The notes: a model not told the origin generated them from the sequence alone. A stretch of DNA of 64,000 nt from Hirundichthys speculiger (GCA_018398805.1 JAGFBZ010001548.1:601001-665000); one strand, 5' to 3'. Shown: positions 37,111 to 57,508, counted from the first letter of the stretch. Program-made: numbers and translations.

Positions 37111-37985
37111 ACAGACATGGCGACAGAAAAGGGTCTTATGAACGACAAGTTTAGCCTTAAGGTGCTGCCAGATGGGTCTGTTGACAAGTAATAGGTTATT
37201 TGTATTTATTGTCAGTTTTTTACATCTGACATTTGCTTGTTTTCTTTCTCTTTAAACTTTAATAGCGTCACGAAAACGGCACCAATTTCATCCAGGTTGG
37301 TATCATTTTGTAGATATAAGTATGACAGACATTTCACAAGTGTCATCATCCCTCCAAGCTCAGTGGGTGGGGCTAAAACTTTAAGGAACAGCGCTGAAAG
37401 TCCTTCTGAGTACCTCGCTGCTGCCGTGGAGCTTAGGGACCGTCAACAAATTACTGCGGTCAAGCAGCAGGCTGACAAAATATACTATGAAGCTGATGAA
37501 TTAAGCCTCCAAAATGTTTGGCAGCGTTTGTGGACTTCCGGTTTTCAAACTAAAGGCTAAAAAAAAAAAAAACAAAGCAGATCCCTGTGACCCTGTATAG
37601 GACAAAATGGGTATAGATCAGGGGTGGCCAAAGTCGGCCCTCGAGGGCCGATGTCCTACAGGCTTTGCATGTTTCCCTGCTTTAACACACCTGATCCTAA
37701 TTAATGGCCATCATCATCTTGTCATCAAGGTCAGCACGTCAGTTAATGACACAGCCATTTGTATCAGGGTGTGTAGAAGGAGGGAAATACCTAAAACCTG
37801 CAGGACAGCGGCCCTCGAGGACTGACTTTGGACACCCCTGGTATAGATGATGGATGGATGGATGGATGGATGGATGGATAACCAGAACATTAAAAAGATG
37901 TGGTTAATGTATGATTAATCGCAAGTTAACTATGAAAATCTTTCGATTAATCGAGATTAAAAATGTATAAGACTGACAGGCCTAG
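37110..37985 (+). mobile_element. hAT-like transposon relic, interrupted by other repeats
   Basis: A frame around 37,130-37,195 reads KGLMNDKFSLKVLPDGSVDK and then stops. This resembles the lead-in to a BED finger in fish hAT transposases. The frame at 37,237-37,560 continues open to AAAGGCTAA without a nameable domain. TTCGATTAATCGAGATTAAA, with a GACAGGCCTAG end near 37,985, looks like a hAT-type terminus. The unit also contains a TGGA-tailed repeat split by a MITE. Limits are approximate. Confidence 0.4.
37619..37840. mobile_element. 222-bp hAT MITE with 8-bp target-site duplication
   Basis: The element starts CAGGGGTGGCCAAAGTCGGC and ends with the inverse of CAGGGGTGTCCAAAGTCAGT. Both inverted repeats continue into a CCTCGAGGGCC block. 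The direct repeat GTATAGAT lies at 37,611-37,618 and 37,841-37,848. This size of duplication is the hAT hallmark. The MITE landed inside the GGGTATAGATGATGG part of a TGGA-tailed repeat, so it is younger than that repeat. Confidence 0.93.
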
Positions 37986-37999
37986 TCAAAATACATATT

Positions 38000-39240
38000 A
38001 GAGTTTTGAACATCATAGTTAGTGTGATGGCAACATTGTAACTCTCTATAAAGCCTTGTTGAGAATATGGTTTTGTGTTTGAAAGAAGGAGAGTTTTTGC
38101 AAAAAAAAAAAAAACAACCTATGAGCTCCTTTTGAGGACAGTTGTCTGATAAAGGAGACTTTCCTTGTTAAGAATTAAGAAAAATTATGAGCTTCAGAAG
38201 GAGGACATTTTGTGGAATGAGTGTGAAAATAAGATGTTATATTGGGAACAGAAAAGTAAGATGTGATATTATAATATAGAAATAGAAAGATGCATATTGT
38301 CTTTTTAGTGGTTTAGTTAAATAGATAGATGTTGGCTCTCGTATGTAACTCTGTCCGTCTTTTGGGCGTGGCAAGGGGTTTCGGCGTGTCGAATCAGCAA
38401 GACTGATTCTGTGCTGAATTTTTTTAAGGGCGGAGCTAGACAGGTGTTTGCGCCAATGGTCTTTGAGCCCAACCAGAAGGAGGAGCGATTTGTCACACCC
38501 CTTCATTTTTTGAAGAGGAGATTTGAAATAAGACCATTTAGTATCTATTCACACTGTAAGTAAATTTAAAGATTAAAATATTGTCAGAAATATGATAGAC
38601 TAGTTGAGAAAAAATAAATACTGACAGTAAATAAAATAATACTGACAGTTTTAGTGTCCTGTGTTGGAAGTTGTTCTGACTGTTTAATGAACTGATCTAT
38701 CGCCATGTGACCATAATTGTACACTTTCTTTTTTTCTTTTTGTTTTCACTGTGAACGAACGAGACTTTTAAAGCCGGAAGATGGTGTGAATTCCCAGAGG
38801 GAGAAGACTGTCCCTGTTGACAACTGGCTCGGACAACCAACTGAACTTAACAGACGAGTCGCTTCTTTTTTATCCACAAAATCTGGACAAAACCTGCTTT
38901 TACACAAGTGTGTGTTTTAATAAAGTTTGAACACATATTTTTGCTTATTTCACACATAATAGTACAAGTTTTTGTGGGATTTATATATACACATGAATTA
39001 TATACATCCATGAAGGCTTCACAATTGACTGACCATTTTAAAATATTTGATTATCCTATGATGTGTTTAACTTGCATTTATTGATTTATTGAATACTATT
39101 TTCTTGACACAAATCTGAGTCTTTACCTTCTTTTTTCTTTCCTCTGGAGTTGGCAAAACTGTCTTTGTTCTTTAATTGTATTTTACAATTACTGACTGAA
39201 TTAATAGTTCTCAGACTACAAGGAAAAGGAGTTTTCCCAT
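38000..39240. other. Intergenic, possible retroviral LTR/leader remains
   Basis: No gene is recognised. An AATAAA-type signal (TTTTAATAAAGTTTG near 38,917) lies about 800 bp before the retroviral gag relic. GC-richer DNA at 38,340-38,510 could be old LTR sequence, but no matching second LTR, primer-binding site or terminal TG/CA could be established. Confidence 0.25.
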
Positions 39241-39242
39241 TT

Positions 39243-39385
39243 GCACCCTCTAGTAGACGTATGTTGACCTTGTATTTGAAATTTCACTCTGACTCCCCCT
39301 GGTGGCTTATTGAATTTATGCAGTTTGTTTGACACCCTCTTGTGGCCACATTGTGAATTGACTTTGAGTCTCCCTCTGCTGGACA
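39243..39385. promoter_or_regulatory. Four spaced CTCF-like motifs
   Basis: CACCCTCTAGTAG (39,244), CTCCCCCTGGTGGC (39,293), CACCCTCTTGTGGCC (39,333) and CTCCCTCTGCTGGAC (39,370) all resemble the core CCCTCTNGTGGC of CTCF sites. They have the same orientation and spacings of 37-49 bp. The second is closest to consensus. They could instead be a degenerate minisatellite. Confidence 0.4.
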
Positions 39386-39729
39386 GTTTCTGAAATTGCA
39401 AAATTAAATGAGAAGTAGTTTGGACAATTAAAAACACAGATTTAAAGAGTGAAAGTGGAAAAATTAGTAATACAAAATAAGAAAGGAAGGAAATAATTAA
39501 CAAAAAGTGATACTATTAGAATAGAGTGAAATACTTACAAAATTATTCAAGTCAACTAGTTGGTTGATTGTTTGTTGAATGTTTAAACAATATTCTATTG
39601 GTTGATTGTTCAATAATAATAAAACAATTTTTATAATTGATCATTAGGGATTAAAATAAAATAAAAATAAAAATTTCAAATTTTTTGAGTTTTTGATTTT
39701 CTGATTAGTTTCTCTTGTTCTATAACATT

Positions 39730-42700
39730 ATGAAACAACAAGCAATTGAAATGTTAGCAACCCCTTTAAATGGTCGACCTCTGGGTTTACATATCTGGGA
39801 ATAAAAGCACCACCTGATTTGAAGGATTTATGGAAATTTAATTTTGCCCCAATTTGACACCTTGAGCGTTGGCATAACATACCACTCTCCTTATTTGGAC
39901 GAGTTAGTCTTATAAAGATGAATGCCCTTTCCCGACTTCTATATCCCTTGCAGATGCTTCCACTGCACCTTTCTAGGGCAGTCAACCGGGACATAGAAAA
40001 GTCCTTTTCTAAGTTTATCTGGCATGGCAAAAAACCTAGACGGAGACTCAAAGCACTACAGTTGCCAACGGCTATGGGCGGTCTCTCTATGCCTGATTTG
40101 ATATTTTACAACTGGGCCTGTCATGCACATTCTCTTAGACTATGGCTACATTCATATCTGAAAAGGGAACCTTGTATTGACTCCTGGGCCTGTGCCCCAC
40201 AATCTCTTTGGGGTCTGGTCACTTGTGATGCAAAAAAGATAAACACTGATATAAGACATAATCCTATTATATATAATAGTATCAGAGTCTGGCACGATAT
40301 GACTAAATGCCTAGGAAGGAAAAGTGTGAAGTCGCTATTGTCCCCTGTTACCCTGAACCCAGACTTTCCTGCAGGTACAGACTCATCGGTCTTCTCCTCT
40401 TGGCAAGACAAAGGCATCCATGTGCTTAATGATTTATTTAAAGATCATGTTTTGCTATCCTTCCAGCAACTACAGAATACATTTGATATTCCTAAGCAGC
40501 ACTTTTGTGGATACCTGCAGATAAGACATTTTGTGTCTTGTCAGGTTACCCTTCATCCTGTTGCCCTCCCCTTTAGTGACATAGAGAGATTTTTATTGGA
40601 ATGTCAAAATGAAAAACACTTCATATCACGCTTCTATTCGACTTTCAGTTCCTATGATAGGTACGAGTTACCAAACATCTCCCGTAAATGGGAAAGGGAC
40701 TTAAGTACAGAATATATTGAAGATGACTGGCAGACAGCTATAAACCTGATCAGAGTGACATTCACTTGTAACAGACTAAGAGAAACTCAGTACAAGATAT
40801 GCTTCATATCACTCCTGTTATCTTGCATAAAATGGACCGTTCATTTTCTCCTTTATGCATCAATTGTCATTCTGAGAGGGGGGCATATTTTCATTGCTTC
40901 TGGGAGTGCAAGCTAATCTCCAGATTCTGGTCATTCATTTCTCAAGAGACTAGTGGGATATTTAAGAAAAAAATTAAAAAGGACCCTGGTGTTTTCCTAC
41001 TGGGCTTGCCTTCCAGGGAGTTACATCTCCCTGCATCCCAATACAAACTTCTTGAGAAGCTCCTTTTGATTGCCCGGAAGTGCATCCTGCATAAATGGAT
41101 TGAAGCTTCCCCACCGAGTGTTACTTCTGTGGTACAGAGAGATCTTTAATACCTTCCCCCATGAAAGATTACAGGCAGTTTCAAGGGGGAAAGATGAGCT
41201 GTTTATGAAGGTATGGTCACCTTTCCTTGGTTATTTACCAACAGATCTGAGAAATTTAATTTCGAAAGGAAGACCCTTTTCTGAGTGGCAGACATCTTGT
41301 GTGGGCCCAACTGGGGGACTCCAGATAAGACATGGTAACTGATGGCAACTGATGGTAACTGATAGTAACTGATGGGTGGTTGCTCCTAACTGTCATGAAT
41401 ATAATTTGTTTGGCTTGTATACTCACAAAATAACAAACACACAATGTTGTTTTGTTTTTGTTTTTTTTCCCTTAGTCTAGTCGTGTTTTCTTTTTTCTGT
41501 TTTTTTTTTGTTTAGTTCTGTTTTTCTTTTGCTTCCTTTAAGTATATAATTTATTTAAATGTCCTTTTGTTGTTACTTAATTTTATTCCAATATTGCTTC
41601 TTATCATTGTTGAAGTCTTATTCATCTTATTTATGATCTTAGTTATTTATTTTCCTTATTTTCCACAGAATGGCTGTCTGGGGTGGGGGCATTTTATGTT
41701 GTGGTGTTGTTTTGTCTGTTTGAAATCAATAAAAACATTTATTTAAAAAAAAAAAAGAAACATTAGCAACAAAAGGCGAGGTTCTGAAAATAACTCCTGT
41801 TGAGTTAGTACAGAAACATAATCCACTTATTAAAAGAGTAACAAAGACTTCAGAAAAATGGAACAAACATTGGCCACACATTGCTCAACCTTGGCCAACA
41901 GAAGGCACTTTGAACCCAGATGTTATAAATACAATTCAAGTACTTGTTTCAACCTACAAGGGGCACAATAAAAAAGGCAAACGTCAAGAGAAGAGGAGAT
42001 TTGAACTTGGTGTTTTGGAACTATTTAAAAATGAAGGACAGAGACTCCTGCAAACAAGAAAGGAGAAATGAGGAAATGAAATTGAAGACATGAAATTAGA
42101 TGCAAAGAAAACAAAGGCGATGATGGCAAAAGATGACAAACCCTCCTCTCACACATCTTCTCCTCCAACATTGAGGACTCCTCCGCCACATAAAAAAGAA
42201 GTTAAGAACAGAAATTTGCATTCTTAGTTTCCAGTAATCAGCCAAGAAGGCAATTACTATTTCCAGGATGACGATGGACAAATACTTGAAAAGGACCAAG
42301 CAGAGACCGTCATGAAAATAATCCCTAAGACTACAAAGAAGAAGATGAAAACCTCGGAGACCGGAGGAAACTCAAGGGTTAAAACAAGAAAATCTGCAGA
42401 TGGACAGAGAGACCCTGAGGAGGCTTCCTCTCAGCAGTCAAACAAATGATGATTAAAGCAGAAAGAAGAGGAGACAAATTATGTGGAAGAGAAACTCTAG
42501 GCGACGATAGTTCTGACTACAGTGAAAGAGAAAATTCTGATGACGATGTGGAAAAGTCAGAGCATGAAGGTCACTCATTTGCTGTATGTACTCTCCCTCT
42601 GATATCCACTGCTAGAATCAAAGATGACGAGTCACATTCGTGGCCAACATTCTTGGAGTCCCAGCAATGGAAGAGATCATGTTAAAAGCTGGCCTTGTTC

Positions 42701-43650
42701 GCTATGTGGGAACAGCTGTGAACCACCCAGAACTGTATGCAGCGAACAGAGGCCGAATATGTAGAGCGCTGAAAGTAACATTTCCAACGAACATTCATCC
42801 TGATAATATTCTGATTGAGCCCATAGGAGATGATGAAAATCCAAGAGCTTATGTCTCCAGAGCCCACCAAGTATGGAGAAACACTACAGGACATGATCCA
42901 GAAGGGATTCAAATAGAACATGTGCTCATACGAGACAAGATTCAGGAAGGATTGCCCCAGCTAGTGAGAAGCAAGCTGGCAGAGGTGATTGGACTTGGAC
43001 ACGTGACAAAAAGTGTCAAATAGACCACATTGCACATCAAGTGGAACTGTATCGGAAAATGGAGAAAGAACAGAAACAACATGACTAAGATACCTTGAGA
43101 AAACTCACTCTCCAAGGAGGCTCCAACACTGGCACTTCCAGAGTATTTTTTTGCTATAAATATACGTGTGTGGTTCTCTGACAACCAGCAGGAACAGGAA
43201 CAAGTCCTCAGTCAGTCTCATACTATTCTACTGCCTTCTCAGAAGTGGAGTTGGGTCTTCCACCATGCTACGGAGCTCTGGTGGGGGTATCCCTGATGCA
43301 TGATAAAGCATCATCTGTCACTGTTGACTATCCAGTTACTTTCTGACTCATCATAACCTATGGAACCTTTTGAACTTTGACAAATATACTCTGACTATGT
43401 CAAGACTGGTTATCATAGGCTTTTGGAGCAAGAAGATGTTACTTTAGTAAGATGCGACACTGTAAATTTGGTGGAACTTTTGCCGACTCCAAAGATGCTC
43501 AGTCTGTTGCTAAGTTTTTGTGCCGGGAGGTCATAAGCAGGTGAGGATTGTCAGATTGCATATCCTCTGAAAAGGAAAAGAATTTGTGGATAAAATAGTG
43601 CGACTGATCCTTAAGAAATTAGAGATTAAATAGCGACTCGGAACGATTTA
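39730..43650 (+). pseudogene. Endogenous retrovirus relic: gag fragments and an integrase scrap
   Basis: A gag-like reading frame begins at 39,730 and is cut after about 10 codons by a LINE. It resumes at 41,771 and runs with stops and frame changes to about 43,023. The 42,640-43,023 part is an open 127-codon frame resembling a capsid C-terminal region (it contains QIEHVLIRDKIQEGLPQLV). From about 43,440 to 43,640 a broken frame resembles the integrase core, with the conserved SSDNG-type motif altered (SSEKG) and an internal stop. Protease, reverse transcriptase and most of integrase are missing between these parts, and no envelope gene or paired LTRs were found. It is dead, deleted and 3'-truncated where the GAGCACC repeat begins. 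Confidence 0.65.
39762..41756 (+). mobile_element. 5'-truncated L1/Tx1-type LINE (ORF2 3' part)
   Basis: The frame at 39,918-40,790 encodes RDIEKSFSKFIWHGKKPR and MGGLSMPDLIFYNWACHA, hallmark C-terminal ORF2 text of fish L1/Tx1 LINEs. One stop lies upstream near 39,850. Frame changes near 40,795 and 41,145 carry the homology into two further frames (HCFWECKLISRFWSFI, then WSPFLGYLPTDLRNLI). The 3' end has AATAAAAAC and an A-tract at 41,745-41,756. A 14-bp near-direct repeat, GAAATGTTAGCAAC (39,748-39,761) and GAAACATTAGCAAC (41,757-41,770), flanks the insertion. Confidence 0.92.
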
Positions 43651-45350
43651 TCATTCACGAGCACCGAGGGTGCGAGGACCCTATTGCATTTCGAATGTTT
43701 ATTATTATTAGGGCCCGTGCACTGAGAGTGCATTACCACACATTGTGGTAATGTGGTCACATTGTGGTCTTTGTTACAAACTTCTGTGGAAAAAGGGGGG
43801 TATTCCTATAGGAAACATTTTATTTTCTGTGGGTCATTATGGTTATAAGTTCAGAAAAAGATAATTTCATTCCCTGTTTGTGTAAAGCTTAAGGCTGTAA
43901 CTAGTTTGTTTGATACAGAAAAGGCAAGATTGTGTGCATTGGATATTCCTGGCACAAAGGAAATTTAAAAGTGTAGAAAAAACTGCTGGATAGCTCCAAG
44001 GTTCCATCCTATGTAATGAAGATACAGTCTGATAAACAATGTTGGAAATACAGAATCTCTTTGTACAATTAACCTGTTTGAGTGTTCTTGAATTTGAGAT
44101 GTTCATAATGCACTGTTTATAATCAAGTTGGCAGATGGAGCTCCTTTGATGAATAGTCCTTGAAAAATGTGTTGTTGAAAGAATTATGATAATTATCAAT
44201 TAACATAGGTGTAGAAAGTTGTGAACAAGAAGTATACCATAATGCCAAAAGTATCCTGTCATGATGCAGGAAAATAAAGTATGATCGTAGTCCCATCCTT
44301 AACACATAGCAGCTATCAGATTGAGGAACCGTTGTAGCGCCACCTGCTAGCAACAGGAAATGTCAAGTTTTGCATTAGGCATCCCTGCTCCGAGTGTGAT
44401 GAGCCGACGGACCTCAAACCTGTTCAGGTCAGTAGTAAAGACATTGAAGATGACTGACAGTGAAAACTGTAACTTTTTATCAAAGGGCGTGGCTGTGAGA
44501 GTACGGCAAAGTTCCAATGTCTCGCCACGAATGGAAAAGTTGTTATAACTTGCGCCTGCATTGTCCAATCTGCCCCAAAATCTATATGTCTGATGATTCT
44601 TTCACCCTGAACAAGTGTATATGACAATCTTGGATGAACTCCATAGCACCACCATCTGGTCATAGGAATATGATTTTGGTCTTATTATGTCCATTATCTA
44701 CCTCCTTCTTCATAGTATCAGCCTGAGAAGCGGTCAGACTACACTCAGAAGATTCCTCATTCCTCATGCATGATGTACAATTTCATGTATGCACGTCCAA
44801 CGGTGCCAGTGCTGTTCATCATAAAACAGGAATTGCTCTTCTCCAAAATGAATTGCCTTTTTGGGGGCCTTAACATACTCAAAAAGTTACAAAATTTTGC
44901 ACACACATTAGTTGTGAAATAGTTTTACATATTTTATGGGTGCTGCACATGGGCACAGAAAAAATGGCTCAATAGTGCCACCTTCTTTTTTTGTATCGAC
45001 CAGCCCTTCCATATGCTTCTACCTACAGACATGAACTTTGTGTGACTGATGTATCATCCTCAGACCTACAAAAAAGTCTCTTGGACCCATGCTCTAATTC
45101 TCACAGGAAGTCTGTTATTTTGAATGGAACATATAGTTTTTCCAATAATTTGGCCATTTCCAGCCCTCGTACTTTAACAAACTCCTCACAGAGATTTGGT
45201 CTGATTGGTTCCAAACCTTTCTTGTTCTAATCTAGACACATGGCTGATGAACGTTTGTGAAGCATATAACTTTTTACCAGAGGGCATGACCACAGTGATG
45301 CGGCAAGGTTTGATGTCATTTTGAAGACTCGCCATGAATGAGAAATGGGC
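43651..45350 (+). repeat. GAGCACCGAGGGTGC teleost repeat, tandem diverged units
   Basis: The unit starts with GAGCACCGAGGGTGCGAGGA at 43,660 and a second start, GGGCCCGTGCACTGAGAGTG, at 43,711. Further inside, CTGTAACTTTTTATCAAAGG at 44,466 and a related block at 45,265 (CATATAACTTTTTACCAGAG) show diverged tandem units. The block with AGACATTGAAGATGACTGAC also recurs at 53,290-53,345. There is no coding capacity. Confidence 0.6.
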
Positions 45351-45356
45351 TGTTAC

Positions 45357-46372
45357 TCAGCCATAAAGTGTTTCATTTGGTCCAAAACAGATGGGTATGA
45401 TCGTAGTTATAATGACCACAAGGTTAAAGGCCATCTTCCACTCGTCCCCCTTCTGAATCACAAAAAAAAACCCAGCCGCCACCGGAGAGGAGGAGGGGCG
45501 AATGAGTCCTGCCGCCAATGACTCGGAGATGTACTTCTCCATGGCCGTCTTCTCGGGGATGGACAGACTGTACAGGCGGCTGCCCCAGGGCGGAGGTCGA
45601 TCGCACAGTCATAAGGTCGATGGAGGGGAGACACTGCGCTCGGGTCTTGCTGAACACTTCACCAAGGTCATGGTACATCGGAGGAACTGATGAGAGATCA
45701 GCTGGGGGGAAACTAGGGGCCTGGCGGGGCAATGGGCTAGGAGCAGCCTGCAGACACTAGGCATGACATGCGGGGCTCCACTCCAAGATAGAACTAGAGG
45801 ACCAGGCGATACGTGGCTCATGTTGCACGAACCAGGGAAGTCCTAGGATCACAGGGACCGATGGGGACTGGATGATGAAAAACTGGCGTCTCTTGGTTAC
45901 CAGCTATGGTGAGGGTAATGAGGAGGGTGTGCTGAGTCACGCTAGCCAGACGTCGTTCATCCATAGTGAAGGCCTCCATGGGCTTCTCCAGGGGCTCCAG
46001 AGGGATGTCAGCCTGTGCAGCGAACTTAGAGTCCAGGAAACACTCGTCAGCCCCCGAATTGAGGAGCGCTCCCACGGTGATCCGCTGATCTGCCCAGGAC
46101 AGACTGACGCTCACCAACTGGGATTCTGGACGACGGGAGCAGAACAGGCGGCTCATCAGGATCTCCTGTAATCTTGGTGAGCCTACTCTTTTGGCCGGGT
46201 GGGGCAGGTTCTGATCAGATGTCCCTTCTGCCCACAGTAAAGACAGAGACCAGCTTTGAACCGGGCCTCCCGTTCTGCAGTGACATATCCGACACATATC
46301 CGACAGTGATATGTGTTTCACACATATCACTGTCGGACAGCGCTTCAGTATGTGCCCACTCAGAGACTGCAT
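45357..46372 (-). pseudogene. Ty3/gypsy LTR-retrotransposon relic (gag end, protease, start of RT)
   Basis: On the - strand the frame 46,372 to 45,818 runs from a zinc-knuckle-like CRICHCRTG into a retropepsin-like segment (GALLNSGADECFLD). The active-site triplet reads NSG rather than the usual DSG. Downstream frames (45,732-45,424 and 45,542-45,357) contain YHDLGEVFSKTRA and [20 protein letters not shown], the lead-in to gypsy reverse transcriptase. Frameshifts separate these pieces, and the rest of pol and both LTRs are absent. An 18-bp-arm palindrome sits near the zinc knuckle. Confidence 0.85.
46299..46337. repeat. Perfect palindrome, 18-bp arms, 3-bp loop
   Basis: TCCGACAGTGATATGTGT, loop TTC, then the exact reverse complement. 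The left arm overlaps a local direct duplication of ATATCCGAC (46,286-46,302). It lies within the gypsy relic. Confidence 0.95.
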
Positions 46373-47334
46373 TGAATTGTATTATGATGCATTCAAGTTC
46401 TACTCAGTAATTATGAGCATCTGACGAAGGTCAGTTACGTTATCATGATGTGTTCAATGTGGTCTTGTAAAATGTGTTTTTGTGGGACATTTGAATTGCC
46501 TAAATACCAAGAAGTTAAATGTTCAAAGATTTGTTGTTGTTTGTTTTCATAGCAATATAAAATAAAAGACACCATAATGGCTGACAACAACAAAGTAAAA
46601 AAGACTATTAAGAATTTTGGACAGTTTACACTGACTTTTGAATGGTTTAAAAATATATTTTGCCTGAGAAAGTGAAGCTGTCCACCTAGAGCTATGGTAC
46701 TAAGAAGCCCATTTAGCTTTGGTCCAAGAATAGATTAGTTCTGCATTAGTTTTTCCATGAAACATAACATTTAATGTTTACAATATATATAATGGAACAA
46801 TAAACCTTAATGCTCTGCTGCTCCAGAATCAGCGGTGGCTGCTTCATCTGAGTTTGACCCCACAGCAGATGCTCACCCCCAGCAGTCCAATGATGCCTTT
46901 GATGGTGAGTGAGTGATGTAGACACTGGTTGGCTGTTTTGGTTTATTAGTGAACAGCTGTACCACTGGCAGTGATGAAGACATTAATCAACACCTTGGCT
47001 ATTTCAATTATATAATAACAAAATATAGGCAGATTAGCAATTAGCAATTATATAAAAATGCAAGTCATAAAAGGAAAATGTATCTGTAATCAGAGGTGTA
47101 ATAACGTGTTGCTAATCAGTGAAATGAGAATAAGACAACTAATAATACATAATTTACATAATGATACTCTGATTTACGAAGTCGTTCCTCGTAAAAAAGG
47201 AAACAAATTGAGAGTATTACACCAGAAACCGTCAAGACCTCTGAAAAACAAGAAAATTGAAGGTGGCAAAGAGGGACCCACACTGATATTATTTCAGGGG
47301 CCCCAGAATTCCTAGGAACTGCCCTGCCTCTAGG
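46373..47334. other. Intergenic, one weak exon-like segment
   Basis: No recognisable gene. A 78-bp exon-like stretch (46,827-46,904) has a plausible acceptor (CTGCTGCTCCAG) and a strong donor (GTGAGTGAG) and is open in two frames, but it matches nothing I know. The rest is AT-rich. Confidence 0.4.
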
Positions 47335-47640
47335 TATTTGTAGTTACCTACAACCTCTACCTCATCACCCCCGACCAGCACTGGACGTGGACATGGTCTG
47401 GACTTCCCAAAGTCTATGACCAGCTTCTTAGTCTATGAGGTGTTGAGGTGCAGGTGGTTCCTTTGACTCCAGACAACAAAGTCATTTACCAGACTCCTGT
47501 GCTCTTCTTCTCTATCATCCCTAATACACCCCATGATAACTGTGTCATCTGCAAACTTTTGGATGTGACACAGCTCCGAGCTGTAGCAGAAGTCTGAGGT
47601 GTATAGGGTGAAGATGCTTAACATATTTGATGCTTGAGCT
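47335..47640 (-). pseudogene. LINE reverse-transcriptase fragment
   Basis: On the - strand the frame reads IQKFADDTVIMGCIRDD and later DFVVWSQRNHLHLNTSKT. This is the FADD catalytic block and following region of a CR1/L2/Rex-type LINE reverse transcriptase. Only this fragment of about 100 codons is present, and it ends before the prdx2 5' UTR. Confidence 0.88.
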
Positions 47641-47769
47641 GGACATTTTATTGTATTTGATGGTTTATTACACGGTTTTCTTAAATACATGGCAGAAGAG
47701 TATAAAATTGAGGATTGATATTGAAAGCAACGAAACATGTTCTAGCCTTTATTTTGAAGGGTTTTTTTT

Positions 47770-47883
47770 GTCTTCCGGTGGCCTTTGTTTCTGTGCGCAC
47801 TTCTCGCGTGAACTGTCCCTCGTTTGGCTGCCGTTCGCCTGTGCAAGACGCAGAGTCTCGTTGCCGACTGATTTGCAAATCAA
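47770..47883 (+). promoter_or_regulatory. prdx2: prdx2 non-coding exon 1 and core promoter region
   Basis: A local CpG-richer patch contains an ETS-like CTTCCGG near 47,773 and ends AAATCAA before the donor GTGAGT at 47,884. It fits a TATA-less housekeeping start and a 5' UTR exon spliced to the ATG exon at 48,638. The exact transcription start is a guess. Confidence 0.5.
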
Positions 47884-48655
47884 GTGAGTAGCAGAACTAT
47901 GGTTTTCAAGTACTTTGTTGTTAGTAATTCTTGGTGTGTCTGCAGAGCTTGACCAGTGTTATAGACGTTGTTTGGGAACAAAGAAAACTTCTTCTCCAAA
48001 TTAAGCTAAAGATGAGCTAGCCAAGCGGTCATTAGCTGCTCTCCTCTGTCTGTAAGTGTTTTGGACAGTTTCTGGCTCTTTCTTTGTTTCCGCGACGTAG
48101 ATTGCTGGCCACACTGGTGATAGTATTCTGGATTGGATTGTCCAGTTATTACTTATTCCCTTTTTACCAATCAATTGGTAAAATTTGAAACCGTATTGCT
48201 AGATCGTCCTTGTATATCGATTATGCACCATGTTACTTGGGTGGGTAAGTGATTAGTTTCAATTCATTCATACTCAGTGAGACACCACTTGAACAATTGA
48301 TTTTCTAGACGTGGCAGCCACGTTTTTGTTGTCTTTTTTAAATCCACATTCATGCTTTATCCAAGTAACCCTGACTGGATTGTGCCTTTCATTGTTGTGT
48401 AAGCTTTCTAATAGGCTTTTGTTCCCTGCTGTTTCATCATGACTTGAACGTGACTTTCATGGGTGTTTGCCTCAATTAACAAGCATTTCCAGCCTTTTGA
48501 AGTTTAAATGTGTCTTGCTTGTGTTGCTTAAATAATTTATCACTCTTATTGTTGTTATTATTATTATTGTTGTTATTATTATTATTGTTTTAATTGTTTG
48601 ATCTATTTTGTAATAATACACACTGTATCTCACTCAGTCATTTACCGCCAACATC

Positions 48656-57290
<8,635 letters not shown>

Positions 57291-57502
57291 ATGTGAAGGT
57301 CTTCTTTCCATCCGATTTCCTGACTGCAACACTTGCCTTTACATTATGATGTTTCTCGTTGCATCCCATCTGATCTTCTAAAAAAAATGTTCTTAGCTTG
57401 TTTAAAAACAATCTTTAGTTCATAGTGTTATCTTTGTGTCCAACCTACAATCGGTGGGATAACTCTGTACTCTAACACTCAAAGTACAGTTTTTTTTCTC
57501 CA

Positions 57503-57508
57503 AATAAA
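57503..57508 (+). terminator. prdx2: prdx2 polyadenylation signal
   Basis: AATAAA lies about 210 bp after the stop codon, followed by a GT/T-rich stretch (TATTTGTCCTTGTTGTC). Confidence 0.8.

Noticed and set aside
39918..40916. 332-codon frame as a host gene
   Set aside because: Its text is the C-terminal ORF2 region of an L1/Tx1 LINE, and an A tail and target duplication mark it as an insertion.
45502..46171. + strand frames of 62-99 codons
   Set aside because: They are shadows of the - strand Ty3/gypsy relic.
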